DNA of 25,581 nt from a virus, in the IMG/VR virus record IMGVR_UViG_3300025806_000202, positions 1 through 25,581 of that record. One strand, written 5' to 3'. Shown one piece after another: positions 9,321 to 17,180 of the stretch. The notes under the pieces were generated by a model, which saw only the letters and a list, made by a program, of their open reading frames with translations, was not told the origin of the DNA and ran no database searches. A program made the position numbers and the translations under genes. Position 1 is the first letter of the stretch; the number at the start of each line of letters is the position of its first letter.

Positions 9321-9349
9321 AATATAATATAATAAAAATTAATAATTCC

Positions 9350-11758
9350 CTATCTCGGGGTAAACTGTTCTAAATCAAAACCGCCTAAGCCGTCATTAGT
9401 TGATTCAAAGTTTTTAGGTAGCAGATCGTTTTGTCTTTGATCTATAAGTTCACTCTGTTGAGTGCCTTGCATTTGTAGTCTTTTGTCTTTTCTGTCCTCT
9501 ATTTGAGCTTCTTTTTGAGAATTAGCTTTAGCATGCATTTCTGCTAGTTTCATTTGATATGAAAACTCTTCAGCCATTAGACCTCTTTTTATTTCAGCCT
9601 CTTGCTCCATGCGTTGTATTTCAAACTGAGACTTAGCTTGCTCTATTTGAACAGTAGTTTGAGCTAAAGCTTGTTGTTTTTGAACTTCAGCCTCGGCAGC
9701 TTTTTCAGCAGATTCACTATTAGCTTGAGCTTGAGCCTGAATGTTTTCCATCTGTGCAGCTCTTTCAGCCTCTTGATTTTCAGTTTGTCTAAACTTCAAA
9801 TATGTATTAGCTAGCTTTATGTTTTGTATATCTCTTATATCTATAGCATCTGAAAGTTTTATAGCTCCAGATTGCAATGCTATTTGTATGCTTTTTTCTA
9901 ATTGGGCTTTATCTTCTTCGTCTGGTTCTAGATCTAAGAATATACCGAAGTCATGTAACGATAGAGTATCTATTTCCTTTAGAGTAGCTACATTAAAAGC
10001 ATTTATACTATTAAGTAAAGATGCTTTTGTTAATGGAAACTGCAACACATCAGCTACCCTTAAACTTATATTTTCACATGTTCTAATCGTAATATACATT
10101 AAAGACTGTAATATATGTCTTGTAGCCGTATTAGAGTTTGCTGCTGCTAGTTTTTGTAGACCTACTAAAGCGTTTTTATCTGGAGAACTTCCATCTCTAG
10201 CTTCGTTTAATCCTGTTACATCTCTAATCATTTGCAAGTAGTATTGATACGTTTGTATCATTGCTTGTATTTTAGATATACCAGAAGAACTTTGAAGCTC
10301 TTGAATTGGCACTTTACCACGATTAATCTCGCCATCTTGAGTTAATGATCTACCTACTATTGTTCCGGTCTGGAAGTACATATTTAATGCTTCTGCTGGA
10401 TTATAGTTCGTTCCATTGCCTAAGTCAACTTCAGCTAACCCGTCTACGTCTAAGTAAACTCCATCAGGAACCATACGAGCTAATACTTGCTGTAGCTTTA
10501 AATGAGTCAATTGAATCATATCAGCGAAACCTATTGTTCTACTAACTATAGATTCTATACGCCCTTGATACATTCTAGGAGCTGATATACAGTAATTCAT
10601 ATTAACCTTAGTAGTATCAGCGTAAGGTCTTGTCATGTTCTCAGCTAACTTCCACTCTAACATAGTATCTCCCATACCTAAAACTTTCGCTCCAGTATAT
10701 AATACTTCAATAGATCTAGACACTCTTTCAAAGTTATCACTTGGAGGAGGATTAAATGTGTCTTGCTTTTCTAATGTTTTTTCTAAACCTTGTTCAGTTT
10801 GTTTTATTTTAAACACTTGATCGTGATACGTTTTGTATTCAAAAAATAAAACCTGATGTTTCTCTGTATCACTATTTACCTGCCAATCGCTTTGAGCGTA
10901 ATTCTGTCTACCTGGATACTTCTGTATAGTTTCTAACTCTTCGTTAGTTAGATTAGGAAATAATCTTTTTATTTCAGGCAAAGTTAAAGCTTTAATTTCT
11001 CCAACATAATAAATGTCTTCAAAATTAGGATCATCTGTAGCTGAATAAACTAAGTTAGCTGGATCCACGTAGTGAGTTGTTATACCTTCAGAAAGATTAA
11101 AGCTAGTTTTACTAGCTGCAATTCCTAAAACGGTAAGGTCATAAGCTAGTCTTTTTTTAATTTCATCAAATTTATTATACTTAAGCACGTTGCTAACAAC
11201 CTCTTCTTCAGCTATTTCTACACTTAATTTGTAGTTAAGCTGTAGCATTAAGTCTAATTCGTTTTTGTCTCTAGGTATGTTTTCTGGATCAGTAGAAGCA
11301 TAGAAGTTTTGACCAGTAGCTTGAGATAATCTATCTATAGCTTCTTTGTTTTCTATGTCTCTTAAAGCGTTAGCAGCAAAATCAGTACGTTGCTTTAAAG
11401 CAAATGGGTCTGAAGCAAAAGCTTTCATTTCATAACCCTTTTCAGTCATACCATTAACTACTATATCTACAAACTTAGAAAGAACAGGTATTGGCTTCCA
11501 GTCTAAATTCAAATAAGACAAATCACCGTTATTAGATAATTCATCTTTATACTTCTGTACAGGTTGTTCACCTCTAGCGTATAATCTTAGTCTATTGAAG
11601 TTCTGGAAATTATAGGAAAACCTATCCTGACCACTGTTATTTCTAAACCATTCTTGTTCAATAGCGTTTCCAACAGCTAAACCATATTCAAATGATTTCT
11701 TTTCTTCTTCAGGTACCACCTGATCTGGAAAGATGCTATTATTAGTATTGTAGACCAT
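9350..11758 (-). CDS. Portal protein (802 aa)
   Basis: This 802-residue protein lies 3 nt after the terminase gene. The N-terminal region has FNRLRLYARGEQPVQKYKDE and KFVDIVVNGMTEKGYEMKAF, a pattern I associate with portals of short-tailed Bacteroidota phages. The core (about 150-640) contains DPANLVYSATDDPNFEDIYY, the ring-forming helices and a proline-rich turn. Residues 661-770 form a long Gln/Ala/Glu/Lys-rich helix (EAERAAQMENIQAQAQANSE), consistent with a barrel or crown coiled coil extending into the head. The length exceeds that of small HK97-type portals and is closer to P22- or crAss-type ones. The portal forms the dodecameric DNA channel and docks the terminase. Assignment rests on order, length and these motifs. 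Confidence 0.82.
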   Translation of the reverse strand: MVYNTNNSIFPDQVVPEEEKKSFEYGLAVGNAIEQEWFRNNSGQDRFSYNFQNFNRLRLYARGEQPVQKYKDELSNNGDLSYLNLDWKPIPVLSKFVDIVVNGMTEKGYEMKAFASDPFALKQRTDFAANALRDIENKEAIDRLSQATGQNFYASTDPENIPRDKNELDLMLQLNYKLSVEIAEEEVVSNVLKYNKFDEIKKRLAYDLTVLGIAASKTSFNLSEGITTHYVDPANLVYSATDDPNFEDIYYVGEIKALTLPEIKRLFPNLTNEELETIQKYPGRQNYAQSDWQVNSDTEKHQVLFFEYKTYHDQVFKIKQTEQGLEKTLEKQDTFNPPPSDNFERVSRSIEVLYTGAKVLGMGDTMLEWKLAENMTRPYADTTKVNMNYCISAPRMYQGRIESIVSRTIGFADMIQLTHLKLQQVLARMVPDGVYLDVDGLAEVDLGNGTNYNPAEALNMYFQTGTIVGRSLTQDGEINRGKVPIQELQSSSGISKIQAMIQTYQYYLQMIRDVTGLNEARDGSSPDKNALVGLQKLAAANSNTATRHILQSLMYITIRTCENISLRVADVLQFPLTKASLLNSINAFNVATLKEIDTLSLHDFGIFLDLEPDEEDKAQLEKSIQIALQSGAIKLSDAIDIRDIQNIKLANTYLKFRQTENQEAERAAQMENIQAQAQANSESAEKAAEAEVQKQQALAQTTVQIEQAKSQFEIQRMEQEAEIKRGLMAEEFSYQMKLAEMHAKANSQKEAQIEDRKDKRLQMQGTQQSELIDQRQNDLLPKNFESTNDGLGGFDLEQFTPR

Positions 11759-11761
11759 TTA

Positions 11762-13978
11762 TTATATTATTTTTGAATTTTGACCTGAATTGTTATATTT
11801 TCTAAAACCTAAAGATACTTTAGATATTACTCTTTGCGCGACAGGCGTGTATCTATGTTTATTACAAGCCATCATAGCTAAACCAGAGCTTATAGATGCA
11901 TCGTGCTTAGTCCTATTGTTTATATTAAATTTCGCCCAATCTTCTAAAGTTCTTTGAAAGTACATGCTGCCATAACCTTCGTTTAGTAAACCAATGTGGT
12001 TTTCTATATAATCCTCTATAGCTGCTGCGTGAGCTTGCTTTATGTCTTCACTTGAGTTAGGTATTCCACCTATCTCTCTTTCTGTTACAGATAATTTATG
12101 CATAACCCTATCAGGTCTATTCATAGAGTAACCTCTGTAACCTCTTCTTTTCATATAATATAAGAGTCTTGGCTTGTTGTTCTCTGCTAGTATAGGCATA
12201 CCATAAAAAACCAAAGCCATTAAAACATCTTCAAAAAATATATCAGCTGTCTGTGGTCTAGCTATATATTCTAAAAAAAATAAGTTAGGCGGTACGTCTT
12301 CCATTGAAAACTTAGTTAATCCATGTAAAGATCCTTTAGAACCTTTACCATCAACAGTACCAGATATATCGTAACTATCGCATCCAAAAGCTCCACAGTG
12401 CTCATTACCAGGATACTTAACGTTATTTTTTATATTGTATCTATTTTGTAGTGTAACCGGAGGAACCCAGCTAACAAAAAATCTTCCACTTTTACTAGGA
12501 ACAAACAGCACTCTAGTATCTTTAATCCCACCTTCCCACTGAAAATTACCCTGTGTAACAACATTAGTATTACGTAAGTCTTCATTATAGTCTATTTGCT
12601 CGTATATTTTACCTAAGTTAAACAAAGATTCTTTAGCTTCGTCTCTAAAAGCGTGTTTCTCTGTTCTTGGAAACTGTCTATAGTATTCGTTTAAGCCATC
12701 TTGGTCGTCGTGTAGTCCATCTACTTCATTTTCCCAATGTGATATAACACCTATATCTATATCTTCACCATCTATACCTTTAATTGGTTTTTTTGGAGTG
12801 TCGAATACAGGTATTCCATAAGAATCAATGTATCCTTCGTAATTCCACTCCATAGGTACGAACAAACTATATAATCCTGAGCTAGTCTGTCCGTTGCGGT
12901 TTCTTTTTGTGACGTCCGAAGATTCGTATAGTTTTTTAAAATTTGATCCACCTTTGTCTAATGCGTTTGAAGTAGATCCCATCATGCACTTACCTACTAT
13001 TTTTCTACCTAATCTTAACGTTGTTTTCGTAACCCTCCAGTTGTTGAGGATGTTATCTGGTCTTTCCCATTTACCCGATTCATCGTGGACGAGAAGCTTG
13101 AGTTTTTCTCCATCATAGGAGTTGTCCCCTGTATTCTTCCAGTCGATCGTGGTGTCAAGACCCGCCTGTAAATCTTCCGTTGTTTCTTTGATGGAATTAC
13201 GCGTGAGCCTTTTCGAAGGTACTTTGTATGATAATTCTGTCTTTGGACGTTCCATTCCGTCCTGTATTGGTTTAAAAAAGAAGGGGTAGTTAATCGATAT
13301 GGGTACAACTTTATCAGTGAACATTTTCTTAGCATCAGCTCCAGACTTGGAGAGTATTCCAAACCTAGCATCTCTTGAAATTGTTGCCTGGTTAACTGTG
13401 TCGGATGATGCCATGAAACTAAATCCAGACCGTCTGTTCTTAAGATAGCACATTCCGTAACACCTACTGTCCGATTTACAAGCCTCCCAGAATATGTAGA
13501 ATAACCTGTTTGACTCGCGAAAATCTGCTGACCCCACGTCAATTTTAGTCCACTGCAGGTACATGTACTGAGAACCAGTAATATAAGTAGGAACGCCGTT
13601 GCTATAGAACCAATAGCCTTCTTCGCGACGAACAAACTCTTTGTTAATGTACTCGTACCATTTTTCTTTAAACTCGACTGGTCTTTCGTTCCAATCATAA
13701 ACTGTTTTTATTTTATTTAATTCAGATGGATATTCTAAAACTTTCCAACGTTGTTCTTCTTTCTTCTTAGAACACTTGTACACGTCTTCAGCCAACGGAA
13801 GAGCTATTAATAGATTTTGTATACTATATATCTCTCCTATTTGTCCTGTTTTGCTTATGACAACTATGTCATGCTCTTTATTGTATCCGTATTCCCATTT
13901 TTTAAGCCTATTCATTCTACTTAGAACGTTTGACTTTATATGGTCTTCTACTATATGGTATAGATTTTGCTTATACAT
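11762..13978 (-). CDS. terL: Terminase large subunit (738 aa)
   Basis: This is the ATP-driven DNA packaging motor and headful nuclease. A Walker A-like KNRRSGFS at 180-187 is a variant of the usual loop. Walker B is LLVHDE at 295-300, with the catalytic Glu at 300. A coupling motif GSTSN is at 334-338. The C-terminal nuclease (about 525-705) has likely metal ligands at Asp534 (GCDSYDISG), in the PILAENN region near 599, and at Asp693 (KHDASIS). The N-terminal region GYWFYSNGVPTYITGSQYMY (121-140) recalls terminases of Bacteroidota short-tailed phages. It overlaps the upstream gene by 1 nt (TAATG) and leads the packaging-capsid block. The stretch encoding about residues 140-320 is clearly richer in GC than its surroundings (see findings). 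Confidence 0.9.
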   Translation of the reverse strand: MYKQNLYHIVEDHIKSNVLSRMNRLKKWEYGYNKEHDIVVISKTGQIGEIYSIQNLLIALPLAEDVYKCSKKKEEQRWKVLEYPSELNKIKTVYDWNERPVEFKEKWYEYINKEFVRREEGYWFYSNGVPTYITGSQYMYLQWTKIDVGSADFRESNRLFYIFWEACKSDSRCYGMCYLKNRRSGFSFMASSDTVNQATISRDARFGILSKSGADAKKMFTDKVVPISINYPFFFKPIQDGMERPKTELSYKVPSKRLTRNSIKETTEDLQAGLDTTIDWKNTGDNSYDGEKLKLLVHDESGKWERPDNILNNWRVTKTTLRLGRKIVGKCMMGSTSNALDKGGSNFKKLYESSDVTKRNRNGQTSSGLYSLFVPMEWNYEGYIDSYGIPVFDTPKKPIKGIDGEDIDIGVISHWENEVDGLHDDQDGLNEYYRQFPRTEKHAFRDEAKESLFNLGKIYEQIDYNEDLRNTNVVTQGNFQWEGGIKDTRVLFVPSKSGRFFVSWVPPVTLQNRYNIKNNVKYPGNEHCGAFGCDSYDISGTVDGKGSKGSLHGLTKFSMEDVPPNLFFLEYIARPQTADIFFEDVLMALVFYGMPILAENNKPRLLYYMKRRGYRGYSMNRPDRVMHKLSVTEREIGGIPNSSEDIKQAHAAAIEDYIENHIGLLNEGYGSMYFQRTLEDWAKFNINNRTKHDASISSGLAMMACNKHRYTPVAQRVISKVSLGFRKYNNSGQNSKII

Positions 13979-14256
13979 TATCTAGATCTTCCTTCTGCAA
14001 AACCTTTAAACTCTTCGGCTTTAATAGCGCTAGTTTTTGGTTTATCGTTTAAAAGATCTTCTTCTGATTCTATTCTAGCTAATATTTCAAAAGCATCAAA
14101 TATAGCAAGTTTCTTTGTAGCGGCAGCGTTTTTAAGTCTGTCAGCAGAGATATCATCTTCTGAGTCAACGATCTTTTCTTTTGCCACCTTTATAAGTTCT
14201 TCAACTGCTATTTGCCCAGCTTGGATTATATTCAGTTTCGTTTCCTTTATTTTCAT
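13978..14256 (-). CDS. Putative terminase small subunit (92 aa)
   Basis: This 92-residue, almost wholly helical protein starts MKIKETKLNIIQAGQIAVEE and contains SADRLKNAAATKKLAIFDAF. It ends with a basic GRSR tail. Its stop overlaps the terminase start as TAATG, so it is translationally coupled to terL. Position directly upstream of terL, small size and helical charge fit a small terminase subunit or DNA-packaging cofactor, but no clear helix-turn-helix is evident. Its start lies 56 nt inside the end of the upstream GroES-like gene, and no later ATG fits as an alternative. The assignment is by context. Confidence 0.5.
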   Translation of the reverse strand: MKIKETKLNIIQAGQIAVEELIKVAKEKIVDSEDDISADRLKNAAATKKLAIFDAFEILARIESEEDLLNDKPKTSAIKAEEFKGFAEGRSR

Positions 14257-14806
14257 ATTTAATTAAAATATCATTTGATTCCATGCAATAAAGTATTTCA
14301 CCATCTATCAAGAACTCAAATTCTCTGTTCTTTTTAAATCCAACTAAATCCCCTTTATTGATTTTAAGAGCTTCTAAGACGTTGTTTCCGTATTTTACTA
14401 TACCAACGCGCTCTTTTAGTTTGCTTAAGCTAGAGTTGTCCTTATCAACAACTGGCTTGACGAAGCAATAGTCTTTGACTGTCTTCCAGCTGTTATTAAC
14501 CTGTTTCATGTATATCTGATCTTCAGAAGCAAAATACATATCATCTTTAAAGTATTTTCCGCTATTTACAGATCTACCTTTTTGATTATAATATCTTCTA
14601 AATAAATTATGATGCACAATAACTTTATCACCTTTTTTTAGTTCTGTTTCAAACGCTAAAGGCACAGCAACTACTTCTGCTTTTCTATTAACAAATTTAT
14701 GACTAGAGATACTAGAGTTGATAATTAGCTTTTTATCACCAACGTTCAACTCATTATTATATCTTTCGCCTATCGGTTTTATTATAAACTGATAAATACT
14801 ATTCAT
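14201..14806 (-). CDS. Two-domain GroES-like (tandem cpn10) protein
   Basis: This 201-residue protein appears to contain two chaperonin-10 folds. In the first (1-105), YQFIIKP at 5-11 matches the opening strand, a loop follows (about 12-42, with KLII at 26-29), then AEVVAVP (43-49), LKKGDKVIVHHN (56-67) and DDMYFASEDQIYMK (88-101). In the second (108-186), YCFVKPVV (113-120), ERVGIVKYG (132-140), LKINKGDLVGF (147-157) and DGEILYCMESNDILIKYE (168-185) track the ends of GroES, whose last strands read EEVLIMSESDILAIV. The second loop is short and lacks a clear GG-I/L-hydrophobic patch. Tandem cpn10 proteins are known in chloroplasts (Cpn20); a phage version would be unusual. Context is upstream of terminase and capsid genes, so a capsid-folding cofactor is plausible. 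I recognised this by eye, without an alignment program. Confidence 0.6.
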   Translation of the reverse strand: MNSIYQFIIKPIGERYNNELNVGDKKLIINSSISSHKFVNRKAEVVAVPLAFETELKKGDKVIVHHNLFRRYYNQKGRSVNSGKYFKDDMYFASEDQIYMKQVNNSWKTVKDYCFVKPVVDKDNSSLSKLKERVGIVKYGNNVLEALKINKGDLVGFKKNREFEFLIDGEILYCMESNDILIKYENKGNETEYNPSWANSS

Positions 14807-15033
14807 TAGTATTCTAAATCATATTCAACAGATATTGCCATGTTTTTATTAAACTTCTTCCAAGGCAAAATTTCGTTGTTCTTCTTTATATGAATATTGT
14901 AAGATTGTTCTTCTTTATCGAACATTATATTACATATAGTGTGTCCGCCGTAAACTTGCTGGCCTACGGCATAATGCATAGCCTCGTTTTTATAGTCAGA
15001 ACCTATGCTTATTTTTCTTATAACATGGTCCAC
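14806..15033 (-). CDS. Small conserved phage protein (75 aa)
   Basis: This 75-residue protein starts MDHVIRKISIGSDYKNEAMH and contains YAVGQQVYGGHTICNI and EILPWKKFNKNMAISVEYDL. It has a mixed alpha/beta appearance with no membrane segment or catalytic motif. I have the impression of a widespread short family in marine phages with the same HVIRKISIG-DYK start and W-K-FN-NMPISVEY end, but its function is unknown to me. Its stop codon overlaps the start of the GroES-like gene as TAATG, so the two are coupled. Confidence 0.55.
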   Translation of the reverse strand: MDHVIRKISIGSDYKNEAMHYAVGQQVYGGHTICNIMFDKEEQSYNIHIKKNNEILPWKKFNKNMAISVEYDLEY

Positions 15034-15035
15034 TA

Positions 15036-15290
15036 TTATTCTTTTTCAATAGTAGTGTAAGTACCATCTTCAATATTGATATTTATAGCACCATAAATAT
15101 CTTCTAGTTCTTTTTTGTACTTTTCGATATCGTCAACAATCCCAGCGTACTCATGTAGTAAGCTGTGTTTTTGAGTTTCTAAAAAACCAATGTTAGTTAG
15201 AGACTTGTTTAAATCTTTTTGGTGCTTTGTAATTACTTCTAATTGCTCGTCTGTAATTTTACTTACTTTTTTACTTTCTACTTTTTTCAT
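15036..15290 (-). CDS. Small coiled-coil protein (84 aa)
   Basis: This 84-residue protein starts MKKVESKKVSKITDEQLEVI. Residues 14-67 have a heptad-like pattern of hydrophobic residues, suggesting two helices in a coiled coil with a turn near HEYAGIVDD. The last residues are polar (EDGTYTTIEKE). It lies 2 nt before the 75-aa gene, in the same block as the GroES-like and terminase genes. I do not recognise a function. Small coiled-coil proteins of this kind are frequent beside packaging genes of marine phages. Confidence 0.55.
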   Translation of the reverse strand: MKKVESKKVSKITDEQLEVITKHQKDLNKSLTNIGFLETQKHSLLHEYAGIVDDIEKYKKELEDIYGAININIEDGTYTTIEKE

Positions 15291-15315
15291 TTGATTAAAT
15301 TTAATTGATTATTGG

Positions 15316-15339
15316 TTATTGTTATTGTTATTGTTATTT
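15316..15339. repeat. Hexanucleotide short tandem repeat in an intergenic leader
   Basis: Four consecutive TTATTG-type units (three exact and a last TTATTT) span the end of the 378-aa gene and the 47-nt leader of the next gene. On the transcribed strand this reads as AATAAC/CAATAA repeats ahead of the 84-aa start. It may be neutral slippage sequence or act as an unstructured leader favouring initiation without a Shine-Dalgarno. Confidence 0.7.
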
Positions 15340-16474
15340 ATCTAATAGCTAGCAATCCTGATGCTGGAGTTCCAGCCGCTGCAAGATTAACGCCAGTACA
15401 TAGTACGTCTAGAAAAGTTCCAGCAGTTACACCTGCAAATTTAACTTCAGTTGAATCATTAAGTAAAGTTAAAGTTATGTCACCTCCAACTCCAACGTAT
15501 AAAGCCGCTGGGTTTTGTGTAAAATTAGTGCTAGGTAATTCTAAATTAGCAACAGCTGGAGTGTAAGTTATATCTCCACTAAGCGCAGGTTGGTAGTTTG
15601 ATTCGTAAACATACCAGGCTCCAAAAGCGCCACTTACGTCGTCAGATGTAAATGTTCCCGCGAACACAACTCTTTGCCCTACCTTATCAATAGAAGTAAC
15701 TACTAAAGTTTGTGGGGTTAAGCTAGCTGGTGGTATTACTGTAAAGTAATCTCCTACTTCGGTTTGGCTATTAACAACGGTGCCTCCACCGTAACTCAAA
15801 GTAACAGAAGCCGTATCAGAAGGCCCACCTATATTGTATGCGTCTTCAGTTCCAGATAATATAGATATAGATCCAGAAACGTAACTACCAGTTTGCACAG
15901 ATCCAACGTTAAACGATGATATTGTAAAACCCGTTGCACTTGCTTCTGTTATTGTTCCAGACGCTCCTTGTAGTCCAAAATCTAAACCTCCATTGTTTGT
16001 TGTAAAATTATAATCAAATGAAATAACATCACCTACAGTGTATCCACCAACTGGATTCACACCACCGTTACTGTTATCTAAAGTTATAGTAGAAGCAGTT
16101 GTGTTGATGACGGCTCCAACATAAGTTCCGTTATTTCCAAAGCTACTAGATAGCGTTTCATTACTAAATGTAATTGTTTTTCCAGCTGCAGAGTTAGGTC
16201 CTTGATCTATTATAGTTATACTTTCTACTGTTCCATCTGCTGCTGAATTTACTTGGTATAGAGCTCCAGATGTAGGTCCTAGAGTGTTTCTAACTGCTGA
16301 ACCAGTAAATGTTCCGCCGTCTGAATAAACAATAGCACTTGAACTAGCTGGTAAACCTGTTACCGTGCTGGCTAAAGCAGCGTTTGTTAATAATACAGTT
16401 TCAGCTTTCAATGTTGAGGCCAATAGAAGATCAACAGCGCTTGTAGTGAATGGTGTTTGATTTGTGTTATACAT
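15338..16474 (-). CDS. Ser/Thr/Gly-rich beta structural protein (378 aa)
   Basis: This 378-residue protein starts MYNTNQTPFTTSAVDLLLAS. It is rich in Thr, Ser, Gly, Val and Asn, poor in Lys and Arg, and nearly all predicted beta-strand. Repeated short strand-turn units are visible (SSAIVYSDGGTFTGSAV; VGGYTVGDVISFDYNF; PAALYVGVGGDITLTLL). This composition is typical of virion decoration, spike or fibre proteins. It is not followed by an obvious tail gene but sits between holin and packaging-associated genes. A head decoration or spike role is a guess from composition. No signal peptide, enzymatic motif or clear Ig signature could be assigned. Confidence 0.55.
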   Translation of the reverse strand: MYNTNQTPFTTSAVDLLLASTLKAETVLLTNAALASTVTGLPASSSAIVYSDGGTFTGSAVRNTLGPTSGALYQVNSAADGTVESITIIDQGPNSAAGKTITFSNETLSSSFGNNGTYVGAVINTTASTITLDNSNGGVNPVGGYTVGDVISFDYNFTTNNGGLDFGLQGASGTITEASATGFTISSFNVGSVQTGSYVSGSISILSGTEDAYNIGGPSDTASVTLSYGGGTVVNSQTEVGDYFTVIPPASLTPQTLVVTSIDKVGQRVVFAGTFTSDDVSGAFGAWYVYESNYQPALSGDITYTPAVANLELPSTNFTQNPAALYVGVGGDITLTLLNDSTEVKFAGVTAGTFLDVLCTGVNLAAAGTPASGLLAIR

Positions 16475-16480
16475 GTTTTT

Positions 16481-16861
16481 TTATTTTACCTTGTCTTTTA
16501 TTTTTTCGTATGTTCTTAGTCCGCCAAGTCCGAGCATTCCCAGCAATACTGTCATTAAATGTTCCATTTGCAATGGTGGTGGCGCGTCTGTTGTTTTTGT
16601 TATCCAAATAAATAAATCACGTATAACAAAATTGTAAGCTAATGCAAAACCACATATCCAACCTATAAAAGGTCTCCATCCGGCAACAAATAACGTTCGA
16701 TGTGAAGCTTCAGCTAGATTTATTTTGGTTTGAAGTTCTATTAATTTTTCAGGATCTAATTCTTTTCCTTTAATTGCTTCTCTTATTTCCCAAGCTAAAC
16801 CTCCAGCTACAGACTTCCTACCTTCACCTCCCTTTAAAAGACCTAGCAGTACTTTCCACAT
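16481..16861 (-). CDS. Holin, GTA-holin (3TM)-like (126 aa)
   Basis: The protein carries a soluble N-terminus, the signature GWRPFIGW at 61-68, a hydrophobic stretch 64-88 (WICGFALAYNFVIRDLFIWI) and a second one at 100-116 (EHLMTVLLGMLGLGGL), ending with a basic EKIKDKVK tail. The RTLFVAGWRPFIGW-CG pattern is typical of the family named holin of 3TMs for gene-transfer release. Such proteins permit endolysin access by permeabilising the inner membrane late in infection. It overlaps the HExxH gene by TAATG (16861), implying a shared lysis or release cassette. Membrane topology is predicted by eye. Confidence 0.78.
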   Translation of the reverse strand: MWKVLLGLLKGGEGRKSVAGGLAWEIREAIKGKELDPEKLIELQTKINLAEASHRTLFVAGWRPFIGWICGFALAYNFVIRDLFIWITKTTDAPPPLQMEHLMTVLLGMLGLGGLRTYEKIKDKVK

Positions 16862-17178
16862 TATTTTTTAGTTTTAGTGTATGCTTCTTTTTCCCAAGGA
16901 AGGTTTTTAGCACCTTCTTTCATTTGAGATCTAGAATATCGTTTTCCTTTCCAATACACATATTTATCATCATAATCAAGATCACCTCTTTTCATTTGAT
17001 CTATATGAACCTTTTCATGCTCAACAACATCATCTATTTGTTTAGGATCTTTAATATCTTTGTTAATGACTATAGTGCCATTGTTATTAGCTTTACCTAA
17101 TACACCATCTTCCATGTCTACTTGGTATATAGGAGTATCATTACCAACGTATGGAGCGCCATTCATTTTAAAAGCCAT
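16861..17178 (-). CDS. Small HExxH zinc metalloprotease-like protein (105 aa)
   Basis: The chosen start at 17178 (MAFKMNGAPYVGNDTPIYQV) lies 2 nt after the upstream stop and has an A-rich leader. An ATG at 17199 would add 7 residues but overlap the upstream gene by 19 nt. The key motif is VVEHEKVHIDQ, with HEKVH at residues 54-58 of the shorter form, a zinc-binding HExxH. Further on, PWEKEAY provides Glu residues that could supply the third ligand, as in minigluzincin-like peptidases. The protein is small and has no signal peptide. Position beside a holin suggests lysis or virion maturation, but the substrate is unknown. The domain call is from the motif only. Confidence 0.65.
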   Translation of the reverse strand: MAFKMNGAPYVGNDTPIYQVDMEDGVLGKANNNGTIVINKDIKDPKQIDDVVEHEKVHIDQMKRGDLDYDDKYVYWKGKRYSRSQMKEGAKNLPWEKEAYTKTKK

Positions 17179-17180
17179 AT

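Noticed and set aside
13015-13698. Long minus-strand open frame (about 227 codons) in another frame within terL
   Set aside because: It fully overlaps the Walker region of an intact, motif-bearing terL. Its composition (many Ser/Thr/Arg, broken hydrophobic pattern) is that of a shadow frame, and it has no separate leader.
15300-15345. CRISPR-like array from the short repeats
   Set aside because: The repeats are consecutive 6-nt units without spacers, a simple microsatellite.
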